64,000 bases of DNA from contig JAFANH010000027.1 in NCBI GenBank assembly GCA_019232795.1, positions 1 to 64,000 on the forward strand, read 5' to 3'. The translations under genes and the position numbers were made by a program. This document shows, piece after piece, positions 1 through 8,871 of the stretch. The stretch is from Burkholderiaceae bacterium. Its GTDB lineage: Bacteria; Pseudomonadota; Gammaproteobacteria; Burkholderiales; Burkholderiaceae_D. Within the stretch, counting starts at the first letter, position 1. Each line of letters begins with the position of its first letter. The notes under the pieces were generated by a model that had not been told where the DNA came from, did no database searches, and worked only from the letters and a program-made list of their open reading frames with translations.

Positions 1-203
1 AGGTGGTGATGACCTGTAAGAACGATGTCAAGCGCGTCTCCATCGACCCGTCGCTCCTGGCTGACGACAAGGACATGCTGGAAGACCTGGTCGCCGCTGC
101 CTTCAACGACGCCGTGCGCAAGGCCGAAGCGCTGTCGCAGGAAAAGATGTCCAGCCTGACGGCCGGCATGCCGCTGCCGCCGGGCTTCAAGCTGCCGTTC
201 TGA
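1..203 (+). CDS. ybaB: YbaB/EbfC nucleoid-associated protein, C-terminal part
   Basis: Only the C-terminal 67 or so codons are present; the gene runs off the left edge. The visible segment ([16 protein letters not shown], then a helical region with EKMSSLTAG and the end LPPGFKLPF) matches the conserved end of the small homodimeric YbaB/EbfC DNA-binding proteins. These proteins coat DNA and have been linked to nucleoid organisation and to repair through RecR. recR starts 25 bp downstream, the usual dnaX-ybaB-recR order, so dnaX probably lies just outside the window. The GTG at base 3 is internal to the gene and is not the true start. Confidence 0.93.
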   Translation, partial: VVMTCKNDVKRVSIDPSLLADDKDMLEDLVAAAFNDAVRKAEALSQEKMSSLTAGMPLPPGFKLPF

Positions 204-228
204 TTTTCGCCCGATCGCAATCCTATCG

Positions 229-825
229 ATGAAGGCTCCATCGAGCGTCGAGCGCCTGACCGAAGCCTTGCGCCGCCTGCCCGGCGTCGGGCCGAAATCG
301 GCGCAGCGCATGGCTTACCACCTGCTGCAGCACGACCGTGAAGGCGCGGGCCAGCTCGGGCAAGCCTTGCTGCAGGCGGTCGAGCGCGTGCATCACTGCG
401 CGCGCTGCAATACTTTTACCGAGCACGAAGTTTGCGAAACCTGCCTCGATCCCGAGCGCGACAACGCCTTGCTGTGCGTGGTTGAAACACCGGGCGACCA
501 GTTGATGATAGAGCAGACCCTGACCTACAAAGGTTTGTACTTCGTGCTGATGGGGCATCTCTCGCCGCTCGATAATATCGGCCCCAAGGACATCCACCTG
601 GACAAGCTGATCGCGCGCGCCACCGACGGCGTGGTGGCGGAAGTGGTGCTGGCGACGAATTTCACCAACGAAGGCGAGGCGACCGCCCATTACATCTGCG
701 AGAACCTCAAGGCGCGCGGCCTCAAGGTGAGCCGTCTGGCGCGCGGTGTACCGGTGGGGGGAGAGCTTGAGTATGTCGATGCGGGTACGATCGCGCGCGC
801 CATGCTTGATCGTCGCTCTGCTTAG
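229..825 (+). CDS. recR: Recombination mediator protein RecR
   Basis: Full-length RecR of 198 aa, the usual size. It has an N-terminal helix-hairpin-helix ([16 protein letters not shown]), a C4 zinc finger with cysteines at 57, 60, 69 and 72, a Toprim domain starting near CVVETPGD (about residue 82), and a C-terminal Walker-B-like region with [12 protein letters not shown]. RecR acts in the cytoplasm with RecO (and RecF) to load RecA onto SSB-coated single-stranded gaps. It lies 25 bp after ybaB and is very probably cotranscribed with it. The ATG at 229 begins directly with the conserved N-terminus, so the start is secure. Confidence 0.97.
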   Translation: MKAPSSVERLTEALRRLPGVGPKSAQRMAYHLLQHDREGAGQLGQALLQAVERVHHCARCNTFTEHEVCETCLDPERDNALLCVVETPGDQLMIEQTLTYKGLYFVLMGHLSPLDNIGPKDIHLDKLIARATDGVVAEVVLATNFTNEGEATAHYICENLKARGLKVSRLARGVPVGGELEYVDAGTIARAMLDRRSA

Positions 826-837
826 TTGGTTGAAGTT

Positions 838-947
838 CCCCTCTCACACTTGTGGGAGAGGGGTAGGGGAGAGGGTGTGTGCAAGACCCCAGGCCTTGGC
901 GCTTACCCTCTCCCCCCAACCCCTCCCCCGCAAGCGGGCGAGGGGAG
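838..947. repeat. Intergenic repeat family A, copy 1
   Basis: Pyrimidine/purine-rich inverted repeat made of two hairpin units: a CCCCTCTC...GTGGGAGAGGGG arm and a CCCTCTCCCCC...GCGGGCGAGGGG arm. It lies between recR and the CoA-transferase gene. Closely related copies occur at 2233-2430 and 45229-45347, always between genes and always as two facing arms. The layout suggests a non-autonomous, REP- or MITE-like chromosomal repeat. It may also act as a transcript-end hairpin for recR. Confidence 0.8.
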
Positions 948-972
948 TCCAATTTGTAAATAGGAACTCCCT

Positions 973-2220
973 GTGACACAGACATCTCAGGCAACCGGCC
1001 CCCTGGCCGGCATCAAAGTCCTCGAACTCGGCACCCTGATCGCCGGCCCCTTCTGTTCGCGCATGCTCGCCGAATTCGGCGCCGACGTGATCAAGATCGA
1101 AGCGCCCGACGGCGGCGACCCGATCCGCCAATGGCGCGTGCTCAAGGACGGCACTTCGCTGTGGTGGTCGGTGCAGGCGCGCAACAAGAAGAGCGTCACG
1201 CTCAACATGAAGGATGCGCGCGCCCAGGAAATTGCCCGCAAGCTCGCGCTCGAGGCCGACATCATCATCGAGAACTATCGTCCCGGGGTGCTGGAGAAAT
1301 GGTCGCTGGGTTATGAGCAGTTGAAGGCGATCAATCCGGCCGCCATCATGGTGCGCCTGTCCGGCTACGGCCAGACCGGGCCGCTAAGAGACTTGCCCGG
1401 CTTCGGCGCCATCGGCGAATCGATGGGGGGCCTGCGCTATGTGTCCGGCCACCCGGACCGGCCGCCGGTGCGTATTGGCATTTCCATCGGCGATTCGGTC
1501 GCCGCGCTGCACGGCGCACTGGGCGCCATGATGGCCTTGCGCCACCGCGACGCTACCGGCGGCCGCTGGAACGGCAAGCAGGGCGCGGAATGCGTGGCAG
1601 GGCAGGGGCAGATGGTTGACGTCGCCCTGTACGAAGCGGTGTTCAACATGATGGAATCGCTGGTGCCCGAATTCGATCACGCGGGCGTGGTGCGAGAGCG
1701 TACCGGCGGCGCCTTGCCCGGCATCGTGCCGTCCAACACCTACACCACCGGCGACGGCGAGAACATCGTCATTGCCGGCAACGGCGACGCAATCTTCAAG
1801 CGCCTGATGCTGGCCATAGACAGGCAAGACATGGCCGACGATCCGCAACTGGCGCGCAACGACGGCCGCGTGCCGCGCACCGCCGAGATTGACGATGCCA
1901 TCCAGTCCTGGTGCGCCACGCAAACCATAGACCAAGCGCTGGAAGTGCTGAAAGCAGCCGACGTCCCGGTCGGCAAGATCTATTCGGTGCGCGACATGAT
2001 GAACGACCCGCAATTCCTGGCGCGCCGCATGTTCGAGCAGCATGCCTTCAAGGACGGCACGCCGATCAAGCTGCCGGCCGTCACGCCGAAATTTTCGGCC
2101 ACACCGGGCACGACGCGCTGGCTGGGGCCGGAGTTGGGCGAGCACAATGACGCCGTGCTCGGTGAGCTTGGTTTCAGCGCGGCCGAAATTGCGCAATTGC
2201 GCGTGGATAAGGTGATTTGA
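973..2220 (+). CDS. CaiB/BaiF (family III) CoA-transferase
   Basis: 415-aa cytoplasmic enzyme of the formyl-CoA transferase/CaiB/BaiF family, which moves CoA between organic acids through an aspartyl-CoA thioester. The N-terminus LAGIKVLELGTLIAGPF and the downstream EAPDGGDP, NKKSVTLNMK and IIIENYRPGVLEKW blocks are characteristic. Asp174 in SIGDSVAALHGALG is at the place of the catalytic aspartate. The start is a GTG preceded by AGGAA at 962-966. Repeats flank it on both sides, so it is probably transcribed alone. The acid substrate cannot be inferred; glutaryl-, succinyl- or other dicarboxyl-CoA activities are all possible in this family. Confidence 0.93.
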   Translation: MTQTSQATGPLAGIKVLELGTLIAGPFCSRMLAEFGADVIKIEAPDGGDPIRQWRVLKDGTSLWWSVQARNKKSVTLNMKDARAQEIARKLALEADIIIENYRPGVLEKWSLGYEQLKAINPAAIMVRLSGYGQTGPLRDLPGFGAIGESMGGLRYVSGHPDRPPVRIGISIGDSVAALHGALGAMMALRHRDATGGRWNGKQGAECVAGQGQMVDVALYEAVFNMMESLVPEFDHAGVVRERTGGALPGIVPSNTYTTGDGENIVIAGNGDAIFKRLMLAIDRQDMADDPQLARNDGRVPRTAEIDDAIQSWCATQTIDQALEVLKAADVPVGKIYSVRDMMNDPQFLARRMFEQHAFKDGTPIKLPAVTPKFSATPGTTRWLGPELGEHNDAVLGELGFSAAEIAQLRVDKVI

Positions 2221-2232
2221 TATTGGACTTTT

Positions 2233-2430
2233 ACCCCTCTCCCGCAAGCGGGAGAGGGTGTAACAGGGAATTCAGGTGGTATGCCACCTGCCTGTGGAAC
2301 GAAGTTCGCTTGCAAGCGAACTTTCCTTCCCTACAGGGACACAGGGGCAGGGGAGAGGGCAGTCGCCAAGTCCAATGATCTTGCAAGCACCCTCTCCCCC
2401 GACCCCTCTCCCACAAGTGGGCGAGGGGAG
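2233..2430. repeat. Intergenic repeat family A, copy 2, with internal palindromes
   Basis: A short family-A arm (ACCCCTCTCCCGCAAGCGGG...) at about 2233-2260 faces a longer two-arm unit at about 2344-2430. Between them are two compact palindromes: CAGGTGG-TATG-CCACCTG at 2273-2290 and a perfect 22-bp palindrome at 2302-2323 centred on CTTGCAAG. The 255 bp between the CoA-transferase and OsmC genes is therefore almost entirely repeat. No ORF is supported here. Confidence 0.75.
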
Positions 2431-2475
2431 TGAGAACAACAGCAAACAAGTGCTAAATTCGCTAGGAGTGTAAGC

Positions 2476-2937
2476 ATGCATCAGTACTACGCAACCATCA
2501 GCTGGAACCGTGGCGAGCAGCGCTTCACCGACAATCGCTACAGCCGCGCGCACGAATGGCAGTTCGACGGCGGCGCCGTGGTGCCGGCTTCGTCTTCGGA
2601 ATTGAACGTGCCGCTGCCGATGTCGGTGGCGGCCAATGTCGATCCCGAAGAGGCGCTGGTGGCGTCGGCGTCGAGTTGCCACATGCTGTTCTTCCTGTCG
2701 TATGCAGCCACGCGCGGCTTTCTTGTCGACTCCTACCGCGATGCCGCTTACGGCGTGATGGAAAAGAATGGCGAAGGAAAAATAGCCTTCACGCGCATTG
2801 TGCTACGCCCGCAGATCGTGTTCGGCGGTGAACGGCAGCCTGGCGCCGAAGAGCTGGAAACCCTGCATCACGAATCGCATGCAAGCTGCTTCATCGCCAA
2901 TTCGCTCAAAGCCGACGTGATAGTCGAGCCGGCCTGA
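2476..2937 (+). CDS. OsmC family peroxiredoxin-like protein
   Basis: 153-aa protein of the OsmC/Ohr fold. The two reactive cysteines of the family are present: Cys68 in the SASSCHM helix and Cys138 in HASCFIANSLK. OsmC/Ohr proteins use this Cys pair to reduce organic hydroperoxides, re-reduced by lipoylated proteins or thiols. The sequence is closer to the general OsmC branch (DPEEALVASASSCH) than to Ohr proper. Start ATG has GGAGTG upstream (about 2465). The PaiB-like gene follows 11 bp later in the same direction, so the two are likely one transcript. Confidence 0.9.
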   Translation: MHQYYATISWNRGEQRFTDNRYSRAHEWQFDGGAVVPASSSELNVPLPMSVAANVDPEEALVASASSCHMLFFLSYAATRGFLVDSYRDAAYGVMEKNGEGKIAFTRIVLRPQIVFGGERQPGAEELETLHHESHASCFIANSLKADVIVEPA

Positions 2938-2948
2938 ACGGGAACACC

Positions 2949-3581
2949 ATGTACCTGCCCGCCCATTTCGAAGAAACCCGCAGCGAATTGCTGCATGGCC
3001 TGATCCGCGAACATGGACTCGGCACGCTGGTGGTCATGACGGCCGACGGACTGGAAGCCAATCACATCCCGTTCGAACTTGAGGTCGGCGCCGATGGCGC
3101 CTGCACGTTGCGCGCCCACGTCGCGCGCGGCAACCCGGTATGGCGCACGTTTTCTGAGGATGTCGATGCGCTCGTCGTGTTCCAGGGCGCGCAATCCTAT
3201 ATCTCGCCTTCGTATTACCCGAGCAAGCAGCAGGACGGCAAGGTGGTGCCGACTTACAACTACATGGTGGTGCACGCCTGTGGCCCGCTCAAGGTGGTGC
3301 AGGACGCCGCCTGGCTGCGTGGCCTGGTTGGGCGCCTGACTGATCGCTATGAAGCCGGCCGGCCGGCGCCGTGGAAGGTCGACGATGCGCCGGCCGACTA
3401 CGTCGAAAAAATGCTGTCGGCCATCGTCGGCATCGAAATCCCGGTGCGCAAAATGGCAGGCAAGTGGAAGGTTAGTCAGAACAGAACGGTGCCGGATCGC
3501 GCCGGGGTCGTCGCTGGTTTGCAGCAACAGGGCGATGAAAACGCAGTCGCCATGAGCAATGCAGTGATGAAAGCGCGTTAG
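2949..3581 (+). CDS. FMN-binding negative transcriptional regulator, PaiB family
   Basis: 210-aa protein beginning MYLPAHFEE, the typical PaiB N-terminus, with an FMN-binding split-barrel fold: VARGNPVWRTF, ALVVFQGAQSYISPSYYPSK and VVPTYNYMVVHACG. Bacillus PaiB affects sporulation and protease genes, but most proteobacterial members are uncharacterised and a heme- or flavin-utilisation (HugZ-like) role is also possible. It follows the OsmC gene by 11 bp. Its stop overlaps by 4 bp the stop of the convergent TauE/SafE gene, so no room exists for a separate terminator. Confidence 0.88.
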   Translation: MYLPAHFEETRSELLHGLIREHGLGTLVVMTADGLEANHIPFELEVGADGACTLRAHVARGNPVWRTFSEDVDALVVFQGAQSYISPSYYPSKQQDGKVVPTYNYMVVHACGPLKVVQDAAWLRGLVGRLTDRYEAGRPAPWKVDDAPADYVEKMLSAIVGIEIPVRKMAGKWKVSQNRTVPDRAGVVAGLQQQGDENAVAMSNAVMKAR

Positions 3582-4375
3582 AACACTTGCAATGCCTTGC
3601 CGAGCATCCCGCCGGCGACCACAATCAAGACCAGGGAAAACCCGCGCTGCACATGATGCGCGGTGAAGTAAGCCACCGCCTTGCGCCCGGCCAGCATGCC
3701 GATGGCCGTGGCCGCGGCGAACCAGAGCGTGGCCTGCAGCGGCATGGTCACGTCGTGCACCAGGGCCGAGACGATGCCGCCGGTGCCGATCAAGGCGATC
3801 GACATCAGCGAGGTGGCGACCACGCCGTGCATGGAGACGTCGGTATAGCGCCGCAGCGCCGGCACGATCACGAAGCCCCCGCCCACGCCCAGCATCCCGG
3901 TCAGAAAGCCGGTGACGGCGCCGATGACGCCGAACAGTGCGCCGGTAGCCCATGACCAGTGGAAGCGCCCGCTGTCTGGATTGATGCGTGCCCAGACGCG
4001 ATCATCATTGCTTTCCTGCGACCCTTGCGATTGCAGCAGCAGGCGGATGGCGACGATCAGCATGACCGCGGCAAACAGCCCCAGCAACCAGCGTTGCGGC
4101 AGCTTTTGCGCAACCAGCAAACCGACCGAAGTGAAAGGGATGCCGGCCACGACCATCAAGGTGGCGGCCTTGTAGCGCACCAGTCCCTTGCGCAAACCCT
4201 CGATGGCACCGAGCGCTGCCGCGCCGGCAATGGCGATCAGGGCTACCGGCGCCGCCTGCTGCATGGTCCAGCCCATGCCGGCCACCAGTGCGGGCACGGC
4301 CAGCACACCGCCGCCGGCGCCGGTCAAACCGAGAATGGCACCGACCAGGACGCCGAGCAACAGCGTGATACTCAC
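3578..4375 (-). CDS. Sulfite exporter TauE/SafE family membrane protein
   Basis: 265-aa integral membrane protein with two homologous halves of roughly four transmembrane segments each. Both halves carry the glycine-rich motif of the family (GAILGLTGAGGGVLAVPAL and GFLTGMLGVGGGFVIVPAL). Family members export sulfite, sulfoacetate or other small anions by proton-coupled transport; the substrate is not readable here. The start is GTG at 4375, and the upstream GAF gene ends in the overlapping GTGA, so the two are translationally coupled. Confidence 0.93.
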   Translation of the reverse strand: MSITLLLGVLVGAILGLTGAGGGVLAVPALVAGMGWTMQQAAPVALIAIAGAAALGAIEGLRKGLVRYKAATLMVVAGIPFTSVGLLVAQKLPQRWLLGLFAAVMLIVAIRLLLQSQGSQESNDDRVWARINPDSGRFHWSWATGALFGVIGAVTGFLTGMLGVGGGFVIVPALRRYTDVSMHGVVATSLMSIALIGTGGIVSALVHDVTMPLQATLWFAAATAIGMLAGRKAVAYFTAHHVQRGFSLVLIVVAGGMLGKALQVF

Positions 4376-5424
4376 CGGGCTCCGAAGAAATCGTCGACAG
4401 TCTGTCGAAATTCGCGCTGTGTGGTGACGCGGTAGAAGTGCCGTGCGTAGGGGAAAACCTTACGCAGCGCACCCGAGTGGATGGTGCGCTCGGGGTCGCT
4501 GGTGAGGAAGGTCATGTTCTTGCCGTCGTCCTCGATCGGCACGCAATGGTTCTGGGCGACGAAGTCGCGGTCTATCTTGGCGATCGCCTCGGTCGGCTTC
4601 TTGCGCACCGGGTCGTAGCGTTCGTAGGTCAGCTTGGAATTGGACGCGAGACAAGCGCCGATCGCTTGCAGCGGCACCTTGAATTCGTCGAGCAGAACGT
4701 CTTCCATGTCGAGGTTCTTGCGCTGCGCCGAGCGTGCCGCGAGGTCGAGTTCCGGTTGTGAGAGGACGGCTTTTTCGACCAGCGAGCGATATTTTGAAGT
4801 GTCAAGCGTGATCGCCATCACCACCGGCGCCTTGCGCCGCTCGAACACCATGCCTATCGATTTGCACAGCTTGTTGAGTCCGAGTTCATCGGTCGAGGAA
4901 AATGCGGCATCGCCGTTGCTGCGGTTGAGCAATTGGATCACGCCGACCACTTCAGTGGATTTTTCCCGGAAAATCGGCGCCGCCAGCATCTGCCTGGTCT
5001 GGTAGCCCGTACGTTCGTCGACGTCGCGGCAGAAGGTCAGCCCTTCGCCGTACTTGGTCAGCTCTTCGGGATTGTAGGCGTCGCGCAGGCGCACCGTGCG
5101 GCGATGCAGCGCGACCCAGCCGGCAATGCTTTCGTTATCGAGCGGCAGCACGATGTCGCGCGCAGATTCCAGGCCGGATTTGATCTTCGAGTACAGCATG
5201 GCCTTGTCCTTGTCGACTGCGTACAGCGTCAGGCGCTCGCACTCGAACAATGCGCAGATTTCGGGCGCCAGGTCGATCATCAGGGCGTCGACCTCGCGCG
5301 TGGCGCGTATCTTCTTGGACATGGCGCGCACGTTTTCCGCGAAACGCGCCAAACCTTCCTTGTCCTTGGAGGCAGCTTGCGCTTCGGGTTCTTTTTCGCG
5401 TTTTCTGCCGAAAAACCAGATCAT
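4372..5424 (-). CDS. GAF domain protein with a GspE/PilB N-terminal (T2SSE_N/MshEN-like) domain
   Basis: 350-aa cytoplasmic protein. After a charged N-terminus comes a GAF domain (about 45-195, with PLDNESIAGWVALHRR and QMLAAPIFREKSTEVVGVIQLLNR). A C-terminal half (about 210-345) follows that resembles the N-terminal domain of type II secretion/pilus ATPases (DMEDVLLDEFKVPLQAIGACLA, then RYDPVRKKP and VPIEDDGKNMTFLTSDP). No Walker A or B motif follows, so this is a sensor module and not an ATPase. MshEN domains of this kind can bind cyclic di-GMP. It overlaps the TauE/SafE gene by 4 bp, suggesting joint expression. The role is unknown. Confidence 0.85.
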   Translation of the reverse strand: MIWFFGRKREKEPEAQAASKDKEGLARFAENVRAMSKKIRATREVDALMIDLAPEICALFECERLTLYAVDKDKAMLYSKIKSGLESARDIVLPLDNESIAGWVALHRRTVRLRDAYNPEELTKYGEGLTFCRDVDERTGYQTRQMLAAPIFREKSTEVVGVIQLLNRSNGDAAFSSTDELGLNKLCKSIGMVFERRKAPVVMAITLDTSKYRSLVEKAVLSQPELDLAARSAQRKNLDMEDVLLDEFKVPLQAIGACLASNSKLTYERYDPVRKKPTEAIAKIDRDFVAQNHCVPIEDDGKNMTFLTSDPERTIHSGALRKVFPYARHFYRVTTQREFRQTVDDFFGAR

Positions 5425-5544
5425 TGTGGTCGGCCTCAGGTTCCTGGAAATAAGAAAGCAGGGAGTTGCTGCGATGGCTTGCCATCGTACAACGTTTGGC
5501 GCGACACAACTACTCCCTTTTGCTTATGGTTTGTTGTTGAAAAA

Positions 5545-6129
5545 TCAATCTCTAGCAACCAGGCGACCGTCGCTGACTCGCACCGGGTCACCATTGCGCC
5601 ACTCGGGCATTTCGGCATAGCTAAAGTTGCGAATTCGACCATCTTCCATGCGCACGCGTACCTGGTAGGAGGTCGTGCTATGGGAGTTCTTTTCAATTTC
5701 GTTGCCGGCAACGCCGCCGCCGACTGCGCCGGCCACGGTTGCAAGTGAACGGCCGTTACCGCCGCCGACTTGATGGCCGAGCACGCCGCCCAACAGGGCG
5801 CCGGTTACCGCACCCAGCCCCGTGGCTGGCGCTTGGTGACGGACTGCCTGTACCGATTCGACCCTGCCGCAGTTGATGCAGATATTGCTGGGTGGCGGAG
5901 CATTGGGCGGCGGCGGCGCGTTTGCGGCAACCGCTGCCACAACCGCAGGCGAGTCAGACGGTAGGGGCGCCGAGGACGGGGCCGAGGCAGTTGCCGGGCC
6001 GTTCATGCCGTGCGAAGTGGAGATGACGCCGGTAATGGCGGCCACGCCGACCAGGCTGAGCACGATCACCGAGACTGCGGCCGCGGCGACCAAGGGATGG
6101 AGCCGATTGAATACGCGCGGGGTTTCCAT
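5545..6129 (-). CDS. Glycine zipper 2TM domain protein
   Basis: 194-aa envelope protein: an N-terminal membrane anchor (about 13-35), a proline/alanine-rich linker (about 40-80), a CINCGRVESV motif, then two glycine-zipper helices (GAVTGALLGGVLGHQVGGG and VAGAVGGGVAGNEIEK, about 105-145). A C-terminal region (YQVRVRMEDGRIRNFSY) is typical of SlyB/Rickettsia 17-kDa-antigen-like proteins. Unlike most relatives it lacks a lipobox and has a signal anchor instead. It probably contributes to outer-envelope integrity; the specific role is unknown. It is transcribed alone. Confidence 0.85.
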   Translation of the reverse strand: METPRVFNRLHPLVAAAAVSVIVLSLVGVAAITGVISTSHGMNGPATASAPSSAPLPSDSPAVVAAVAANAPPPPNAPPPSNICINCGRVESVQAVRHQAPATGLGAVTGALLGGVLGHQVGGGNGRSLATVAGAVGGGVAGNEIEKNSHSTTSYQVRVRMEDGRIRNFSYAEMPEWRNGDPVRVSDGRLVARD

Positions 6130-6247
6130 GACATTTCCTCCATGTTACGGGTGACCGTATGACATCGCCCAACAGCGGAAAGTTGCTTGCCGCAACGCAA
6201 ATTGCGAGTGAAGTGTAACGAACTGTAAAAAACGCGTTTGAGCGGAG

Positions 6248-7102
6248 TCAGCGGATGAAGGAGTCGAATTGCACGTCGTACTTTTGCAAGGCCTTTTGCG
6301 CGTTTTGCATCTTGTGGCGGAAACCTGGGCCGCGCTTGATGGCCAAGCCGACGGCGAGGATGTCGATCACCACCAGGTGCGCCAAGCGCGCCGAGATCGG
6401 CGTATACGGGTCGATGTTGAAACTGAGGTCGATCGGCACCAGCACCGTTGCCAGTTCCGCCAGCGGCGTGCCGCTGGGACTGAGCGCGATGACATCGGCT
6501 TCCATGTTGCGCGCCAACTGCACGCTGCGCAGCAAGGCGGGGCTGATGCCGCGCTGCGAGATCGCCACCACGGTATCGCCCTTCTTCAGCAACGAAGCGG
6601 CAATGCTGTGAATGTCGGGATCGCTGTAAGCCACGGTCGGCACGCCCGAGCGGAAGAACTTGTGCTGGGCGTCGGCGGCGACGATGCCGGAAGTGCCTTG
6701 GCCGTAGAACTCGATCTTGTTGGACGCAACCAGAACGTCGAGCGCGCGCTGGATGGCGTCGACGTCGAGGTTGTTGCGCAGGTCGAGCAGGGCATTGAGC
6801 GAACGGCTGCAGATCTTGCTGACCAGGTCCACGGCCAAGTCGTCCTGGGCCGGCGACTCGTCCACCGAAGGCACAGCCAGCGCCAGGCCCTGCGCCAGCT
6901 TGAGCTTGAACTCCTGCCAGCCGTCATAGCCGAGTGCGCGGCAAAAACGCACCACGGTCGGCTCGGAAACGTCGGCGCTTTTCGCCAGCGCCGTGATGTT
7001 GCCCGAGATGGCGAGGTTGGGGTCCTTCAATACCGCGTGCGCGACCTTTTTCTCCGATTTGGAGAGCAGGTCGAGTTGGGTGCGGATTGAGTCGAGCAGC
7101 AT
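6248..7102 (-). CDS. hexR: RpiR/HexR family transcriptional regulator
   Basis: 284 aa. The N-terminal RpiR-type helix-turn-helix is clear (LSKSEKKVAHAVL, then ITALAKSADVSEPTVVRFCR, residues about 13-55) and is followed by a SIS sugar-phosphate-binding domain (about 125-250, with GQGTSGIVAADAQHKF and AISQRGISPALL). HexR represses glucose and Entner-Doudoroff genes and is released by 2-keto-3-deoxy-6-phosphogluconate. The gene stands just before zwf and pgi on the same strand. Sites resembling a HexR operator occur upstream of zwf, pgi and edd, which supports the assignment. Confidence 0.93.
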   Translation of the reverse strand: MLLDSIRTQLDLLSKSEKKVAHAVLKDPNLAISGNITALAKSADVSEPTVVRFCRALGYDGWQEFKLKLAQGLALAVPSVDESPAQDDLAVDLVSKICSRSLNALLDLRNNLDVDAIQRALDVLVASNKIEFYGQGTSGIVAADAQHKFFRSGVPTVAYSDPDIHSIAASLLKKGDTVVAISQRGISPALLRSVQLARNMEADVIALSPSGTPLAELATVLVPIDLSFNIDPYTPISARLAHLVVIDILAVGLAIKRGPGFRHKMQNAQKALQKYDVQFDSFIR

Positions 7103-7205
7103 ACGGAATCTATTGAGAATTCGGTAAAGGAGTGACGTTAAATCGAAAAAATGAAAGAACGATCAATTGCGGGCGGCTACCATTTTTTGCGACTGCCAAT
7201 TGCCC

Positions 7206-7296
7206 CGTCATTCCCGCGAAGGCGGGAATCCAGGTTGAAGTTGATGTTTAATTAAAATCAAATCTACCTAGGTTCCCGCCTTCGCGGGAACGACGG
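7206..7296. repeat. Intergenic repeat family B, copy 1
   Basis: Two facing hairpin arms, CGTCATTCCCGCGAAGGCGGG... and ...CCCGCCTTCGCGGGAACGACGG, separated by an AT-rich centre, between zwf and hexR. Copies at 43959-44056 and 48780-48862 have the same arms. The outer flank here (GCGGGCGGCTACC from about 7169) is also similar to the flank of the third copy (from about 48744), so the repeated unit is longer than the arms. This is the pattern of a MITE- or REP-like element. Confidence 0.8.
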
Positions 7297-7339
7297 TGTG
7301 GCCATGTCATCCATTTACGAGGGGCAATAGAAGCCTCGA

Positions 7340-8812
7340 TCAAAGATTCGGCAACGCCTCTTCCCGCCACTGCAAGCCGTCGCGTCCTATCAGAGCGCTG
7401 GCCGCGGCCGGTCCCCAGGTGCCGGAGGCATAGGGAGTCGGTTCGACTTCCTCCTGTTCCCAATAGTTCAGCACCGGTTCCACCCATTCCCAGGCCGCTT
7501 CCAATTCGTCGCTGCGCATGAACAGCGTGAGCTGGCCGCGCAGCACGTCGAGCAACAGGCGCTCATAGGCTTCCATGCGCGGCATCTTGAAGGTTTCGCG
7601 GAAGTCGAGTTCGAGGTCGACCGGCTTCAGGCGCATGCTGTCGCCCGGCGTTTTCGCCATCAGGCTCAGCTGCAAGCCCTCGTCGGGCTGCAGGCGGATG
7701 ATCAGGCAGTTCGGCTGAGAAGACGTGGTCTGCTGCGCGAAGATGGAGTGCGGCACCTGCTTGAAGCGCACCACGATCTCGGCCAGCTGGTCGGCCATGC
7801 GCTTGCCCGTGCGCAGGTAGAAGGGCACGCCGGCCCAGCGCCAGGTGTCGATCTCGGCTTTCAGGGCGACGAAGGTTTCGGTGCGCGAATTCGGGTCGGC
7901 GTCGGGCTCGCTGCGGTAGCTCGGTACCGCTTGGCCGCCGACGTGGCCGCTGCGGTATTGGCCGCGCACCACGTTCTGCGCCAGCGTGGTTTGGGTGAAG
8001 CGCTTGAGCGAGCGCAGAACCTTGAGTTTTTCGTCGCGCACGGCGTCGGGCGTGACCGACACCGGTGGTTCCATGGCGACGATGCACAGTAACTGCAGCA
8101 AGTGGTTTTGCAGCATGTCGCGCAGCGCGCCCGAGGTTTCGTAATAACCCATGCGGTTGCCGACGCCGAGTTCTTCGGCAATCGTGATCTGTACGTCGGA
8201 AATCCATTCACGCCGCCACAACGGTTCGAACAACACGTTGCCGAAGCGCAGCGCCAGCAGGTTTTGCACGGCTTCCTTGCCCAGGTAGTGGTCGATGCGG
8301 TAGATCTGCGATTCGGCGAACACGCGCCCGACTTCGGCATTGATCTGCTGGGCGCTGGCCAGGTCGCGGCCAAGCGGTTTCTCCAGCACCACGCGCGAAT
8401 TCGCGCTGGCCAGGCCGACGCCGGCCAGGTTGTGGCAAATGGTGGCGAACAGGGCCGGCGGCGTGGCCAGGTAGAACACGCGCACGATGGAGGCGTCAGT
8501 GCGCAGCGCCTGCGCCAGTGCGCCGTAGGTGGCGGCATCGCTGGCGTTCAACGTCACGTAGACGATGCGCGCGCAAAACTGCTTCCAGATCTTGTCGTCG
8601 AAGCCTGCCTTGGCGACGTGCGGTTTGGCGTTTTCTTCGACCGCTTTCAGGAATTCTTCCTGGGTCCAGTCGTGGCGGCCCACACAAACGATACGGGCGC
8701 CGGGCGGCAAGTCCTTGGCGCGGTCGCGCGCGTACATCGCCGGCAATAATTTACGCATCGACAGGTCACCGCTGCCGCCGAACAAGACGAGATCAAAATC
8801 TGCAAGAGCCAT
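7340..8812 (-). CDS. zwf: Glucose-6-phosphate 1-dehydrogenase
   Basis: 490-aa enzyme, usual length. It oxidises glucose-6-phosphate to 6-phosphogluconolactone with NADP(+), feeding both the Entner-Doudoroff and pentose phosphate routes. The N-terminal nucleotide-binding motif is GGSGDLSMRKLLPA (12-25) and the substrate/active-site motif RIDHYLGKE is at 172-180. EKPLGRD (about 144-150) is also conserved. A putative HexR site lies 60 bp upstream of the start. The 6-phosphogluconolactonase gene (pgl) usually found next to zwf is not in this cluster. Confidence 0.97.
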   Translation of the reverse strand: MALADFDLVLFGGSGDLSMRKLLPAMYARDRAKDLPPGARIVCVGRHDWTQEEFLKAVEENAKPHVAKAGFDDKIWKQFCARIVYVTLNASDAATYGALAQALRTDASIVRVFYLATPPALFATICHNLAGVGLASANSRVVLEKPLGRDLASAQQINAEVGRVFAESQIYRIDHYLGKEAVQNLLALRFGNVLFEPLWRREWISDVQITIAEELGVGNRMGYYETSGALRDMLQNHLLQLLCIVAMEPPVSVTPDAVRDEKLKVLRSLKRFTQTTLAQNVVRGQYRSGHVGGQAVPSYRSEPDADPNSRTETFVALKAEIDTWRWAGVPFYLRTGKRMADQLAEIVVRFKQVPHSIFAQQTTSSQPNCLIIRLQPDEGLQLSLMAKTPGDSMRLKPVDLELDFRETFKMPRMEAYERLLLDVLRGQLTLFMRSDELEAAWEWVEPVLNYWEQEEVEPTPYASGTWGPAAASALIGRDGLQWREEALPNL

Positions 8813-8871
8813 GATATGAGGACCGGATATGAAATTCGTTAAAAACAGCTACCGCCAAATTATCGCGCTTT

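Noticed and set aside
838-2430. Possible CRISPR-like repeats
   Set aside because: The units are facing inverted arms in intergenic gaps, without regular spacing or unique spacers; no cas genes in the window.
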